From positions 3,596,001 to 3,660,000 of the forward strand of contig NZ_CP027727.1 in NCBI RefSeq assembly GCF_003851685.1: 64,000 nt of DNA, written 5' to 3'. The notes below the pieces were generated by a model. It was not told the DNA's origin and made no database searches. It saw only the letters and a list, made by a program, of their open reading frames with translations. The stretch comes from Pseudomonas sp. R5-89-07 (lineage in GTDB: Bacteria > Pseudomonadota > Gammaproteobacteria > Pseudomonadales > Pseudomonadaceae). Position numbers and translations under genes: made by a program. Position 1 is the stretch's first letter. The number at the start of each line of letters is the position of its first letter. Shown here piece after piece: positions 15,979-24,679 of the stretch.

Positions 15979-17215
15979 TCGCAAACGCCTGCTGGCTGCT
16001 GTGTTGATCGTACTGGTGGCAGGCGCGGGGCTGGTGCTGCGCAGCCCGGCTGAAGGCCCGGCCAGCGCCAGTGAACACTGGCTGGCGGTGAAGCCCGACC
16101 CGCTGGTGCACCAGATCGGCCTGGTGGGCAAGATCGAGCCCGACACCACCGTCACGCTCACCGCGCCATTCGACGGCAATGTACTGGCCAACCTGGTCGA
16201 GCAAGGCCAGCGCGTCGAGGCCGGCCAGGTGCTGTTGCGCATGGACCCCGCCACCCTCGAAGTGCAACTGCGCGAGGCCCTTTCCGCCCAGCTCAAGGCC
16301 CGGCGCACCGTGCAGGAAATGCAGGACTGGGACAGCAGCGCCGCCGTCAGCCGGGCCCGGCGCAGCCTGCGCACCGCAGAGATGAGCGCCGGTAACACCC
16401 AGCGCAAACTCACCGAAAGCGAAAACCTGTTCAAGCGCGGCATCATCCCGCGCAACGAGCTCGATGACCTCAAGCAACAGACCCAGCAACAACAGCTGGA
16501 CCTGGCAGCGGCGCGCAGTGAACTGCAACAGGCGCTTGACCTGGGCAAGGGCGAATACCGGCAGATCGCCGATATGGAGTTGACCAACGCCACCGTGAAA
16601 TATGACGCCCTGCACACGCTGCTCGAAGGCAAGGAGGTCAAGGCGCCCTTCTCGGGCATCGTGGTCCCCGCCCCCGGCATCAGCACGTCGTCCCAAGGCG
16701 GCGGCGGCAACAACGCACCGGTCCAGGCCGGCAGCAAGGTCAGCCAGGGTCAGGTGCTGTTCGGCCTGGCCAATATCGAACGCTTGAAAATCGTCGCCAG
16801 GGTCTCTGAGCTGGACATCAACCAACTGCATCAAGGCCAGGCCGTGGAAGTCATGGGGGACGGGTTCGACGGTGAGCGGCTGACGGGCTCGGTGAGCGTG
16901 GTCAGTGGCCTGGCCATTGCCAACGACAGCCAGGGCAGCGCGCAGTTTGCGGTGACGTTGTCCATCCCCACACTCACGCCGCAGCAGTTGCAGCGGGTGC
17001 GGCTGGGGATGAGCGCGCGGTTGACCATTGTGACGTACAGCAATGCGCAGGCAATTGTGGTGCCGAGCGAGGCGATCCGGGCGGACAGTACCGTCGAGTA
17101 CCGGGCGGCGATGGACCAGCCGGTAGAGCGGGTGACGGTGACGACCGGGCAATCGACGCCGCAAGGCGTCGAGGTGTTCGGCCTAAAGCCCGGATTTGTG
17201 AAGACCTCAAGATAA
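15968..17215 (+). CDS. HlyD/MacA-like periplasmic adaptor
   Basis: A 415-residue membrane-fusion protein with one N-terminal anchor (RLLAAVLIVLVAGAGLVL). The lipoyl half-motifs are VTLTAPFDGNVLANLVEQGQRVEAGQVLLRMD and VKAPFSGIVVPAP; a coiled-coil hairpin lies between them (about 95-205), and the C-terminal part forms the beta-barrel domain. It joins the permease to the TolC-like channel. The gene order ATPase-permease-OMF-adaptor is unusual compared with macAB-tolC, in which the adaptor comes first. Exported substrate is unknown; candidates are peptides, siderophores or surfactants. Confidence 0.87.
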   Translation: MTTNRKRLLAAVLIVLVAGAGLVLRSPAEGPASASEHWLAVKPDPLVHQIGLVGKIEPDTTVTLTAPFDGNVLANLVEQGQRVEAGQVLLRMDPATLEVQLREALSAQLKARRTVQEMQDWDSSAAVSRARRSLRTAEMSAGNTQRKLTESENLFKRGIIPRNELDDLKQQTQQQQLDLAAARSELQQALDLGKGEYRQIADMELTNATVKYDALHTLLEGKEVKAPFSGIVVPAPGISTSSQGGGGNNAPVQAGSKVSQGQVLFGLANIERLKIVARVSELDINQLHQGQAVEVMGDGFDGERLTGSVSVVSGLAIANDSQGSAQFAVTLSIPTLTPQQLQRVRLGMSARLTIVTYSNAQAIVVPSEAIRADSTVEYRAAMDQPVERVTVTTGQSTPQGVEVFGLKPGFVKTSR

Positions 17216-17227
17216 ATGAAGATCAAC

Positions 17228-17318
17228 CTGGGGGAGGGGGCTTACCCCCGATGACGGTGGGTCAGTCAAAGGTGAGTTGGCTGATATACCCTCATCGGGG
17301 GCAAGCCCCCTCCCACAG
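17228..17318. repeat. REP doublet
   Basis: Two facing copies, a variant GGGGGAGGGGGCTTACCCCC (T to A change in the loop) and, 41 bases on, ATCGGGGGCAAGCCCCCTCC. It lies just after the efflux operon and before the convergent flavoprotein gene. 17319-17408 shows nothing else. Confidence 0.88.
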
Positions 17319-17408
17319 GCGATCATCATTGTTTCGAGGAAGTTATTTATGCAGCCACCTTCGATCACGCACAACCTGCAGACTGCCTGACCCACCCCCC
17401 TCCCACAT

Positions 17409-18803
17409 TTAGATTTGTGTCAGTTTCAAAGCCAGTGCCTTGGCCTGAATCGCCACATCAGTCACCGCCGTACTTTCCCACCACATCCCGCGCAACGGCG
17501 GGCCCATGGCGAATAGCCTGTCACTCACCTGGCCTTGGGCATTCAGCACGGCGCCAGAGGCATCCGCTGCAATCCCCAGCGCCAACGGCCCAGGCTGGAT
17601 CAATCCGCGTTTGAGCAATTGCTGCGGCAACGGCCGGGCCACGCGGCGCCAGTCGTATTCGATGCCGCTGGAGTTGATCAGCGCCGCGCCGGACACGTGC
17701 GTCACGGTCTGCTCGCCGCGTTGGCGCAAGCGAATGGTCACGCCGCTTTTCGACGGCACCAAGCCCTTGAACGACGCGGCGCGTATCTGCAGGCGCCCTT
17801 CGCCGTGCAAGCGTTCCACCAACTGCGCACTCAACGGCGGCGAACGGTGATGATGGCTTTCCCACCACGGCCGCACATGCCGCACGAACTGACGTTTCTC
17901 ACGCTCACTGGCCTGGCTCCACAACCTGGCGATGTGCACCCGAACCGTGTCCAGCGGCGCCTGCCAATCGACGTCCTGGTCCAGCGCGATACGGCATTGA
18001 CGCCGCACTTCGCGCAACAGTTGCCGAGGGCTGCGCAGCGCGGGATCGGCACCAAGAAAGTCGTCCCAGCTCGGCGGCTGGCGGCGCACATGGGGCAACA
18101 GACCATGGCGCGAGAACACCTCGATCGGCCCACGGTGCCCGGCTTGTTCCAGGGAGACCACGGCATCCACCATGGTCAGCCCGGAGCCGATGATCAGCAC
18201 GGTCGCATGCGGGTCGAGTTGGGTCATGGCCTGTACGTCCCACGGGTCCAGCGCCGCAGCGTTCAGTCCGCTGGATTCGGTCTGCGGCGTGCGGGCCGCC
18301 GGGAACATGCCGGTGGCCAATACGGCACAGGCCCCACGCAGTCGCTCGCCGTTATCCAGCGACACCAGAGTGCTGGCAGCATCGACCTGCAAGTCGACCA
18401 CTTCTGCGCAAACATGCTCCACCGTGGAAGCCGACAGCGCCTTGGCCTCAGCCAGGCGCTGCTGCGCGTACAGGCCAAAAATCCCGCGGGGCGGGAACAG
18501 TTCGCTGATGGGCACCGGCTGTTGCGCCGATTCCGGCCAGCCCCCGGCGCCGATGTAGTCGGTGAGCCATTGGGTCAAGTCATCGGGGTTGTCCGGGTCG
18601 ACACTCATGCGCGCCGCATTGCCATTCAAGGTGTGGCCCAGCTCGACCGCACTGTAGGCCTCGCCACGCCCCAGTTCCGCGCGCGGTTCAATCACCAGGA
18701 TTCGCCGCCGGCCAGGCAGGCGCAGCAGTTGCACCGCCAGCATCGTGCCGCTCAGGCCGCCGCCGACGATCAGTACATCAGCGTTGCGGATGGATTCACT
18801 CAT
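17409..18803 (-). CDS. FAD/NAD(P)-binding flavoprotein
   Basis: A 464-residue oxidoreductase. The N-terminal dinucleotide fold is VLIVGGGLSGTMLAVQLLRL with the acidic end LVIEPRAELGRGEAYS; a second Rossmann motif VLIIGSGLTMVDAVVSLEQAGH lies near 210, preceded by the ATG motif CAVLATGMFP. This matches the NAD_binding_9 / HI0933-like group (YwnA/SidA-like flavoproteins of unknown substrate). It is the distal gene of the minus-strand sulfur-transport block, 12 bases after livF-like, so it may process the imported compound. The precise reaction cannot be read from the sequence. Confidence 0.75.
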   Translation of the reverse strand: MSESIRNADVLIVGGGLSGTMLAVQLLRLPGRRRILVIEPRAELGRGEAYSAVELGHTLNGNAARMSVDPDNPDDLTQWLTDYIGAGGWPESAQQPVPISELFPPRGIFGLYAQQRLAEAKALSASTVEHVCAEVVDLQVDAASTLVSLDNGERLRGACAVLATGMFPAARTPQTESSGLNAAALDPWDVQAMTQLDPHATVLIIGSGLTMVDAVVSLEQAGHRGPIEVFSRHGLLPHVRRQPPSWDDFLGADPALRSPRQLLREVRRQCRIALDQDVDWQAPLDTVRVHIARLWSQASEREKRQFVRHVRPWWESHHHRSPPLSAQLVERLHGEGRLQIRAASFKGLVPSKSGVTIRLRQRGEQTVTHVSGAALINSSGIEYDWRRVARPLPQQLLKRGLIQPGPLALGIAADASGAVLNAQGQVSDRLFAMGPPLRGMWWESTAVTDVAIQAKALALKLTQI

Positions 18804-18815
18804 GCACGTTCGCCC

Positions 18816-19583
18816 TTAGCGTTTTCCCAGATAAATGTCATGCAAATCACCCCGTGCCAACAGCTCGGCGGCGCTGCCACTCAGCACCACCCGCCCAGTA
18901 TCCAGCACGTAGCCCTGGGACGCATAGGTGAGCGCGACGTTGATATTCTGCTCGGCGATCAAAAAGCTCACCTGCTGCTCGCGGTTGAGCTGCGCGATGA
19001 TGGCGAAAATCTCCTGCACGATCATCGGTGCCAACCCCATCGACGGCTCGTCGAGCAGCACCAGGGCCGGACGGGTCATCAAGGCCCGGCCAATGGCGAC
19101 CATTTGCTGTTCGCCGCCGGAGGTCAGCCCGGCGCGGGTGTGGCGCTTGGTCTTGAGCCTGGGGAACCAGGTGTAGATGCGCTCCAGATCGTGGGCCAGC
19201 TCCTTGCGACTCAAGCGCCGCACAAAGCCGCCACTGCGCAGGTTGTCTTCGACGCTGAGCTGGCCGAACACATGCCGACCTTCCAGCACATGCACCATGC
19301 CCTGGCGCACACGGTGGCTGGGGTCTACGCCCGCCAGATCGCGGCCGGCGTATTGGATCAGGCCACGGCTGACTTCGGCGCGCTCGGCGCGCACCAGCCC
19401 GGAAATGGCCTTGAGCGTAGTGCTCTTGCCGGCGCCATTGGCGCCGAGCAACGCAACGATTGCGCCTTTGGGCACACTCAGCGACACCCCGGCCACCGCC
19501 AGGATCGCACCGTCATAGACCACCTCAATGTCGTCGACCGTCAGCAACGACTGGCGCCCTGGCTGCGTGGCAGGCTGGCTCAT
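18816..19583 (-). CDS. Liv-type ABC importer, ATP-binding protein (LivF-like)
   Basis: A 255-residue ATPase with Walker A GANGAGKST at 47-55, the signature LTSGGEQQMVAIGRAL and Walker B LVLLDEPSMGLAPMIV, followed by LIAEQNINVALTYASQGYVLDTG, which is diagnostic of LivF. Together with the LivG, LivH, LivM and LivK-like genes upstream it forms a full branched-chain-amino-acid-type (HAAT) importer. The neighbours make an organosulfur or amide substrate as likely as an amino acid. The gene is 3 bases from the binding-protein gene. Confidence 0.88.
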   Translation of the reverse strand: MSQPATQPGRQSLLTVDDIEVVYDGAILAVAGVSLSVPKGAIVALLGANGAGKSTTLKAISGLVRAERAEVSRGLIQYAGRDLAGVDPSHRVRQGMVHVLEGRHVFGQLSVEDNLRSGGFVRRLSRKELAHDLERIYTWFPRLKTKRHTRAGLTSGGEQQMVAIGRALMTRPALVLLDEPSMGLAPMIVQEIFAIIAQLNREQQVSFLIAEQNINVALTYASQGYVLDTGRVVLSGSAAELLARGDLHDIYLGKR

Positions 19584-19586
19584 GGT

Positions 19587-20927
19587 TTATTCATCCCCGG
19601 TGCAGGTGCGTGGCGTCAGGTGCTTTTCCTTGGCGAACGCGGCGGATTTTTCATCGATCAACGGGCGCAGCAGCGCACGGTCGGCGGCGATCCAGTCGCT
19701 GATCAAGGCCCAGTTGGCGCCGTCCCACTGCTGCACCCGTGCCGAGCCACCGCCTTCGTGGTCGCGGCAGGACAGCTTGAGGTTTTGCATCAGGCCCAGG
19801 TAGCCCATGTCCTTGAGGCGCGCATCGTCGATGTTCAGGTGTTCCAGGCCCCAGCGGCCTTCTTCGCCATTGAGCGGGCGCTTGCCGAATTTGGCCTGGG
19901 CGGTGCGGATCGCTTCCACCGCCACGGCAGCGTTCACCAGGCCTGAGTTGTAGTAAACGCTGCCGAAGTTTTTCAGGTCCTTGAGGTCACTGTGGCCCTT
20001 GTCGAGCACGTACTGCTTGAGGCGTTTGTGGATCTCGAAATCGCTGGCCGCCGGGTACGGAGTGAGCGCCAGGTAGCCCTTGGCGGCGGCACCGGCTGGT
20101 AATACGTCTTCGCTGGAGCTGGCCCAGATATCGCCGATGATATGGTCCACCGGAAAGCCGAAGCGCGCCGCAGTCTTCACCGCCACCGGGGTGGACACGC
20201 CCCAGGTGCGCAGGAATACCCAGTCCGGGTTGGCCTGGCGTACCTGGCGCCATTGCGCCGATTGCTCGTTGCCGGGGTCGGCCACCGGGATCTGGATATT
20301 TTCGAAACCGTACTTTTCGGCCAGCAGCTTCAGCGGGCCGAGGGTTTCGCGACCGTAGGCCGAGTCGTGATAGACCGTGGCGATTTTCTTGCCCTTGAGT
20401 TTGTCAAAGCCTCCTTCGCGTTCGGCGATGTAGTTCACCAGGGTCGAGGCCTCACTGTAGAAGGTCAGCATCACCGGGAAGTTGTAGGGAAACACCGTAC
20501 CGTCGGTGGCTTCGGTGCGACCGTAACCGAGGGTGATCAGCGGGATTTTGTCCACTTCGGCTCGCTCGCTGAGAGCGTAGGCAGCTGGTGCGCCGTTGGG
20601 CTGGTACACCGCGACCGGCGCGCCGTCCAGGCCGTTTTTGAAGCGCTCGTAGCACTCGATGCCCTTCTCTGCCGTCCATTCGGTCTCGCACTCCTGCCAC
20701 ACCAGCTTCACGCCGTTGATGCCGCCTTCGACCTCATTGATATAGCGCAGGTAGTCAATCATCCCGGCCCACACCTGCACGCCGCTCGAGGCATAGGCGC
20801 CGACACGGTAGGTAGCCAGGGGAATGAATTGCTGGTCGGGCGAGGCCACGGCCTGCGGCACAGCGCCCGTCAGGGCCGCCAGTGCGAACGCGGTACCGAC
20901 CAGGGAACGTTTCAGGGATGCACGCAT
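19587..20927 (-). CDS. Liv-type ABC importer, periplasmic binding protein
   Basis: A 446-residue precursor with signal peptide MRASLKRSLVGTAFALAALTGAVPQAVA. The mature protein has the two-lobe Leu/Ile/Val-binding fold (YASSGVQVWAGMIDYLRYINEVEGGINGVKL; KKIATVYHDSAYGRETLGPLKLLAEKYGF). It is about 70 residues longer than LivK/BraC, as in the subgroup linked to amide, aromatic or organosulfur uptake. Position between livM-like and livF-like genes supports the role. Ligand unknown. Confidence 0.85.
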   Translation of the reverse strand: MRASLKRSLVGTAFALAALTGAVPQAVASPDQQFIPLATYRVGAYASSGVQVWAGMIDYLRYINEVEGGINGVKLVWQECETEWTAEKGIECYERFKNGLDGAPVAVYQPNGAPAAYALSERAEVDKIPLITLGYGRTEATDGTVFPYNFPVMLTFYSEASTLVNYIAEREGGFDKLKGKKIATVYHDSAYGRETLGPLKLLAEKYGFENIQIPVADPGNEQSAQWRQVRQANPDWVFLRTWGVSTPVAVKTAARFGFPVDHIIGDIWASSSEDVLPAGAAAKGYLALTPYPAASDFEIHKRLKQYVLDKGHSDLKDLKNFGSVYYNSGLVNAAVAVEAIRTAQAKFGKRPLNGEEGRWGLEHLNIDDARLKDMGYLGLMQNLKLSCRDHEGGGSARVQQWDGANWALISDWIAADRALLRPLIDEKSAAFAKEKHLTPRTCTGDE

Positions 20928-20948
20928 GGAGATTCTCTTGAGGGAAGG

Positions 20949-21998
20949 TTAGAAACGCAGCGGCCACTGCCGCAGACGGTCACGCAGGTTGTGCAACAGG
21001 CGAATCAAGCCCTCGGGTTCCTTGATCAGGAACACGATGATCAATGCGCCAAAAATGATTTTCTGCAGGTTCTGCAACTGCCCCGCATCGACCGCGCCGC
21101 CGAACAACGCCTGCCCGGCGTGGCTGAGCAGGATCGGCAGCAGACTGATAAACGCCGCGCCCACGAAGTTGCCGGCAATGCTGCCCATGCCACCGATAAT
21201 GATGATGAACAGGATCTGGAACGAGCGGTTGATATCGAAGCTGCTGGCGCTGGCCGTGCCCAGGTAGGCGAAGGCCCACAACGCACCGGCGATGCCCAGG
21301 TAGAACGAGCTGATCGCGAACGCCAGGCGCTTGTAGCGCACCACCGGGATGCCGACCACGGCGGCGGCGGTGTCCATGTCGCGGATCGCCATCCAGTTGC
21401 GCCCGACCTGGCTGCGTACCAGGTTGACGGCGGTCCAGGTCAATAGCAGCACCGTGACCAGGGTCAGCCAGTAGCGGCCCAGCGGGGTGTTGAGGTCGTG
21501 ACCCAGCAGCGTCAACTGCGGTGCGGAAATGGTTCCGGAAGAGCCATAGTTGTAGAACCAGGGGAATTTGACGAACAGCCACTCGAGGAAAAACTGCGCC
21601 GCCAACGTGGTGACCATCAGGTAGAAACCCTTGATCCGTGAGCTGGGCAGGCCGAACAACAGCCCCACCAGCGCGCTGATGACCCCACCGCCGAGCAACG
21701 CCACCGGCAAGCCCAGCTCGGGCAGGCGCAGCAGGAAACCGTAGGTGGCGAAGGCCCCGACCGCCATGAAGCCGGCCGCGCCGACCGATGTCTGCCCGGT
21801 GTATCCGGTGAGCAGGTTCAGGCCCAACCCGGCCAGCGACAGCACCAGGAATGGAATCAGGATCGCATTTAGCCAATAATCATCGCCCCACAGCGGTACC
21901 GCGATAAACGCCAGCGCCAGCCAGGCGACCAGGCCCCAGGGAACGCGCCGGGTGGTCAACAGCAGCGGCGCAGTGTGGTGTGCAACGGAGGTCGACAT
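20949..21998 (-). CDS. Liv-type ABC importer permease (LivM-like)
   Basis: A 349-residue permease starting MSTSVAHHTAPLL at 21998; a longer frame overlaps the livH-like gene and is not needed. It has eight to ten helices and the hallmark LLTGYTGQTSVGAAGFMAVGAFATYGFLL near residue 70, plus the EAA-like SSFYLGIAGALWAFAYLG. It is spaced 4 bases after the livH-like stop, suggesting coupled translation. Confidence 0.87.
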   Translation of the reverse strand: MSTSVAHHTAPLLLTTRRVPWGLVAWLALAFIAVPLWGDDYWLNAILIPFLVLSLAGLGLNLLTGYTGQTSVGAAGFMAVGAFATYGFLLRLPELGLPVALLGGGVISALVGLLFGLPSSRIKGFYLMVTTLAAQFFLEWLFVKFPWFYNYGSSGTISAPQLTLLGHDLNTPLGRYWLTLVTVLLLTWTAVNLVRSQVGRNWMAIRDMDTAAAVVGIPVVRYKRLAFAISSFYLGIAGALWAFAYLGTASASSFDINRSFQILFIIIIGGMGSIAGNFVGAAFISLLPILLSHAGQALFGGAVDAGQLQNLQKIIFGALIIVFLIKEPEGLIRLLHNLRDRLRQWPLRF

Positions 21999-22002
21999 GG
22001 TT

Positions 22003-22884
22003 TCAGACTCGCTCGATGGCGCGCTCGCCAAACAGGCCGGCGGGACGGATATACAGGAAGGCCAGGGCCAATACATAGGCGAACCACGGCGTGATACCGC
22101 CGCCGATCAGCGGGCCGATATACACCTCGGCGAGGTTCTCCGCCGCGCCGACGATCAGCCCGCCGACGATGGCCCCGCCAATCGAGGTGAAACCGCCAAT
22201 GATCAACACCGGCAAGGCCTTGAGCACCACCAGTGACAACGAGAACTGCACGCCCTGGCGCGCGCCCCACAACAGCCCGGCCACCAGCCCGACGATCCCG
22301 GCCACTGCCCAGACGATCTGCCAGATCCGATTGAGGTTGATGCCGATGGACAGCGCCGCCGTGGTGTCGTCCGCCACTGCACGCAACGACACGCCAATAC
22401 GGGTCTTGTTGAACAGCAGCGCGAGTAGCGTCACCAGCACCACGGCCGCCGCCGCGGCGATCAGGTCGAACTGGCTGAGCATCAGCGGCCCGATAAACAG
22501 CGGCACATCATCGATGCCCAGGTCCAGCGCACGCACTTGCGACCCCATCAAGCCTTGCGCCAGCCCCTCGATAATGAACGACAGGCCGAGGGTGGCCATG
22601 AACAGGGTGATCTGCGAACGGTTCACCAGCGGCCGCAGCACCAGGCGCTCGATAAGCAAGGCGCCGACGATCATCACGATCACCGTCAGCAATAACGCCA
22701 GGGCAAACGGCACGCCCTGGTCATGCAGGCTGACGAACGTCAGCGCGGCAAACAGCAGCATCGCGCCCTGGGCAAAATTGAACACGCCGCTGGCCTTGTA
22801 GATCAGCACAAAACCGATGGCGACCAGGGAATACATGGTGCCGGCGAGCAGGCCGCCGAGCAGGGTTTCGAAGAAGAAGGTCAT
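22003..22884 (-). CDS. Liv-type ABC importer permease (LivH-like)
   Basis: A 293-residue permease beginning MTFFFETLLGGLLAGTMYSLVAIGFVLIYKASGVFNFAQGAML, the LivH signature. Eight hydrophobic helices are seen. The loop RAVADDTTAALSIGIN is the conserved cytoplasmic coupling segment, and GGAIVGGLIVGAAENL closes the fold. It follows the livG-like gene by 10 bases. Confidence 0.88.
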   Translation of the reverse strand: MTFFFETLLGGLLAGTMYSLVAIGFVLIYKASGVFNFAQGAMLLFAALTFVSLHDQGVPFALALLLTVIVMIVGALLIERLVLRPLVNRSQITLFMATLGLSFIIEGLAQGLMGSQVRALDLGIDDVPLFIGPLMLSQFDLIAAAAAVVLVTLLALLFNKTRIGVSLRAVADDTTAALSIGINLNRIWQIVWAVAGIVGLVAGLLWGARQGVQFSLSLVVLKALPVLIIGGFTSIGGAIVGGLIVGAAENLAEVYIGPLIGGGITPWFAYVLALAFLYIRPAGLFGERAIERV

Positions 22885-22894
22885 GCTTGAATAC

Positions 22895-23668
22895 TCATGG
22901 TTGCGCCACGCCCAGGTAGGCCGCGATCACCTCGGGGTTGGCTTGCACCTCAGCCGGCGAACCGTCGCCGACCTTGCACCCGTAATCGAGCACCACCACA
23001 TGGTCGGACAAGCCCATGACCACACCCATGTCGTGCTCGATCAACACCACGGTGGTGCCCAGGTCGCGATTCACGTCGGCGACAAAGCGCGCCATTTCCT
23101 GTTTTTCCTCGGCATTCATCCCGGCCATGGGCTCATCCAGTAACAACAGGCTGGGCCCGGCGATCAACGCTCGCCCCAGTTCCACGCGCTTTTGCAGGCC
23201 ATAGGACAGGTTGCCCACCAGCACCTCGCGATGGGCCTGCAACTCGAGAAATTCCAGAATGCCCTGGGCCCGCTCGCGAAACGCGACGGCTTCTCGCCGT
23301 GCGCGCGGCAAGCCGAGGGCCTGTTCGATGAAAGTGCTGCGCATATGCCGCGACAAGCCGGTGAGGATGTTGTCCAGCACGCTCATTTTCTTGAACAGCG
23401 CATTGTTCTGGAACGTACGGCCAATGCCTCGACGGGCGGCGCCCAGCGGGTCGATACGATGAAAGTGCTGCGCCTCGAACACGATCTCACCGGCATCGAA
23501 GCGGTACACACCATTGAGCACGTTGAGCAACGAACTTTTGCCGGCGCCGTTAGGGCCGATCAACGCGCAGATCTCACCGCGCTGCACCTCGAACGACAAG
23601 GCATTGATCGCCTTGACGCCTTTGAACGACAGCGAGATGTCCCGCACCTGGAGGATGGCTTGGCTCAT
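22895..23668 (-). CDS. Liv-type ABC importer, ATP-binding protein (LivG-like)
   Basis: A 257-residue ATPase. The ATG at 23668 (MSQAILQVRDISLSF) overlaps the upstream gene by 4 bases. Walker A GPNGAGKSS is near 38-46 and the signature NLSYGLQKRVELGRAL; Walker B LLLLDEPMAGMNAEEK and the switch VVLIEHDMGVVMGLSDHVVVLDYG follow, all LivG-like. The signature has YG in place of the usual GGQ, a common variant in this family. Confidence 0.87.
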   Translation of the reverse strand: MSQAILQVRDISLSFKGVKAINALSFEVQRGEICALIGPNGAGKSSLLNVLNGVYRFDAGEIVFEAQHFHRIDPLGAARRGIGRTFQNNALFKKMSVLDNILTGLSRHMRSTFIEQALGLPRARREAVAFRERAQGILEFLELQAHREVLVGNLSYGLQKRVELGRALIAGPSLLLLDEPMAGMNAEEKQEMARFVADVNRDLGTTVVLIEHDMGVVMGLSDHVVVLDYGCKVGDGSPAEVQANPEVIAAYLGVAQP

Positions 23669-24513
23669 GCACTTTTCCGTTTGAGTTCGGCAAGCCACGT
23701 CGGCTCAGTACTCGATTTGAGCGGCTGCCAGATATAGGCCAGGCGCTGGAAGCCCAGCAGCCTGCGCACACGATTTTTCAGCAACCGGCGCAGGCCGCTT
23801 TGCGGATGGGCGATGGCCCAGTCACACAGACGTCGGCGCCAGGTGCCGTGGGGGGCAAGGCGGCTTTCGATGTCGTCGGCCAAGTGCTGCAAACGTTCAG
23901 GCGACAGCAGCAGCCCGGTGGGGGCGACTTCGCTGCGATCGCGCCGCGCCGAGGCCAGGCTTTCCGGGAAGGCCAGGCCGTGGCCGCTGTTGAGCCATTG
24001 CTCCAACACAACGCCAAGGCCACCTAGCCAGTGGGTACCCTCCTCACTCCATAGCGTGGTTTCGCCACTGGGATGCCACCAGCGGCTGATGTGCTGCGCG
24101 GGGTCCACGGGGCCGAGTAACTGGGCAAAATCCAGGCGCTGGGTGAATTCCCAATCGGGCTGGCGACCTTGCACGTAGGCGTGGCTGGGACGAATGCGCC
24201 ATAACTGTTGTTGCAAAGCCTGGGGCGCCAGGCTGTCGGGCAGCGTGAGCACCTGCCCACCCACCGACCCGGCCGCCAGCGCCAGCAACAGCAGGTTCGG
24301 CTCAAACGCGCCGCTGAGCGCCAGCCGCGACTGCTCGTTGTAGCCCTGCTGGCGTAAACCGTCAGCCAGGCGTTCGACGTCGCGCAGCACGTCGATCCAG
24401 CGCCAGGCATGCCATTGCCCTTGGCGCTTGTGGCGCAGGGCGATGTGCAGCGGCGTGAGTTGTGCCCAGTGATGCAGGCGTTCCAGGGCGGCTTGGGGGT
24501 CGGGCACGCTCAT
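23665..24513 (-). CDS. Shortened AMP-ligase-like protein, probably non-catalytic
   Basis: A 282-residue protein. The N-terminal 120 residues look like the start of an acyl-CoA synthetase/AMP-ligase (RLHHWAQLTPLHIALRHKRQGQWHAWRWIDVLRDVERLADGLRQQGYNEQSRLALSG, then LALAAGSVGGQVLTLPDSLAPQALQQQL). The adenylate-forming P-loop (SGTTGxPKG), the YGxTE motif and the C-terminal GRxKD hinge are all absent; half of a normal 550-650 residue enzyme is missing. Full-length AMP-ligase genes often sit beside Liv-type genes of this kind, so this may be a reduced relic or a repurposed domain. It overlaps livG-like by 4 bases and is open throughout. Confidence 0.6.
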   Translation of the reverse strand: MSVPDPQAALERLHHWAQLTPLHIALRHKRQGQWHAWRWIDVLRDVERLADGLRQQGYNEQSRLALSGAFEPNLLLLALAAGSVGGQVLTLPDSLAPQALQQQLWRIRPSHAYVQGRQPDWEFTQRLDFAQLLGPVDPAQHISRWWHPSGETTLWSEEGTHWLGGLGVVLEQWLNSGHGLAFPESLASARRDRSEVAPTGLLLSPERLQHLADDIESRLAPHGTWRRRLCDWAIAHPQSGLRRLLKNRVRRLLGFQRLAYIWQPLKSSTEPTWLAELKRKSA

Positions 24514-24588
24514 AGGGGTGATGCTCCTATTGGGTGGTGGGCGTGCGGTGGTCCGCTGGCGGGGCTATATCAGGCGACGACGTTCAAC

Positions 24589-24679
24589 TGTGGGAGGGGG
24601 CTTGCCCCCGATGGCGGTGTGTCAGGCACCGATCAATTGCTGCCCCTCCGCTATCGGGGGCAAGCCCCCTCCCACAGGG
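24589..24679. repeat. REP doublet inside the sulfur gene block
   Basis: TGTGGGAGGGGGCTTGCCCC and the facing GGGGCAAGCCCCCTCCCACA are separated by about 45 bases. It separates the monooxygenase from the AMP-ligase-like gene and supplies the last codons of the monooxygenase. It could lower expression of the downstream transporter genes relative to sfnB. Confidence 0.92.

Noticed and set aside
17535..19946. 803-codon frame antisense to the flavoprotein and livF-like genes
   Set aside because: Runs across two real genes on the opposite strand; Gln/His/Arg-rich without motifs.
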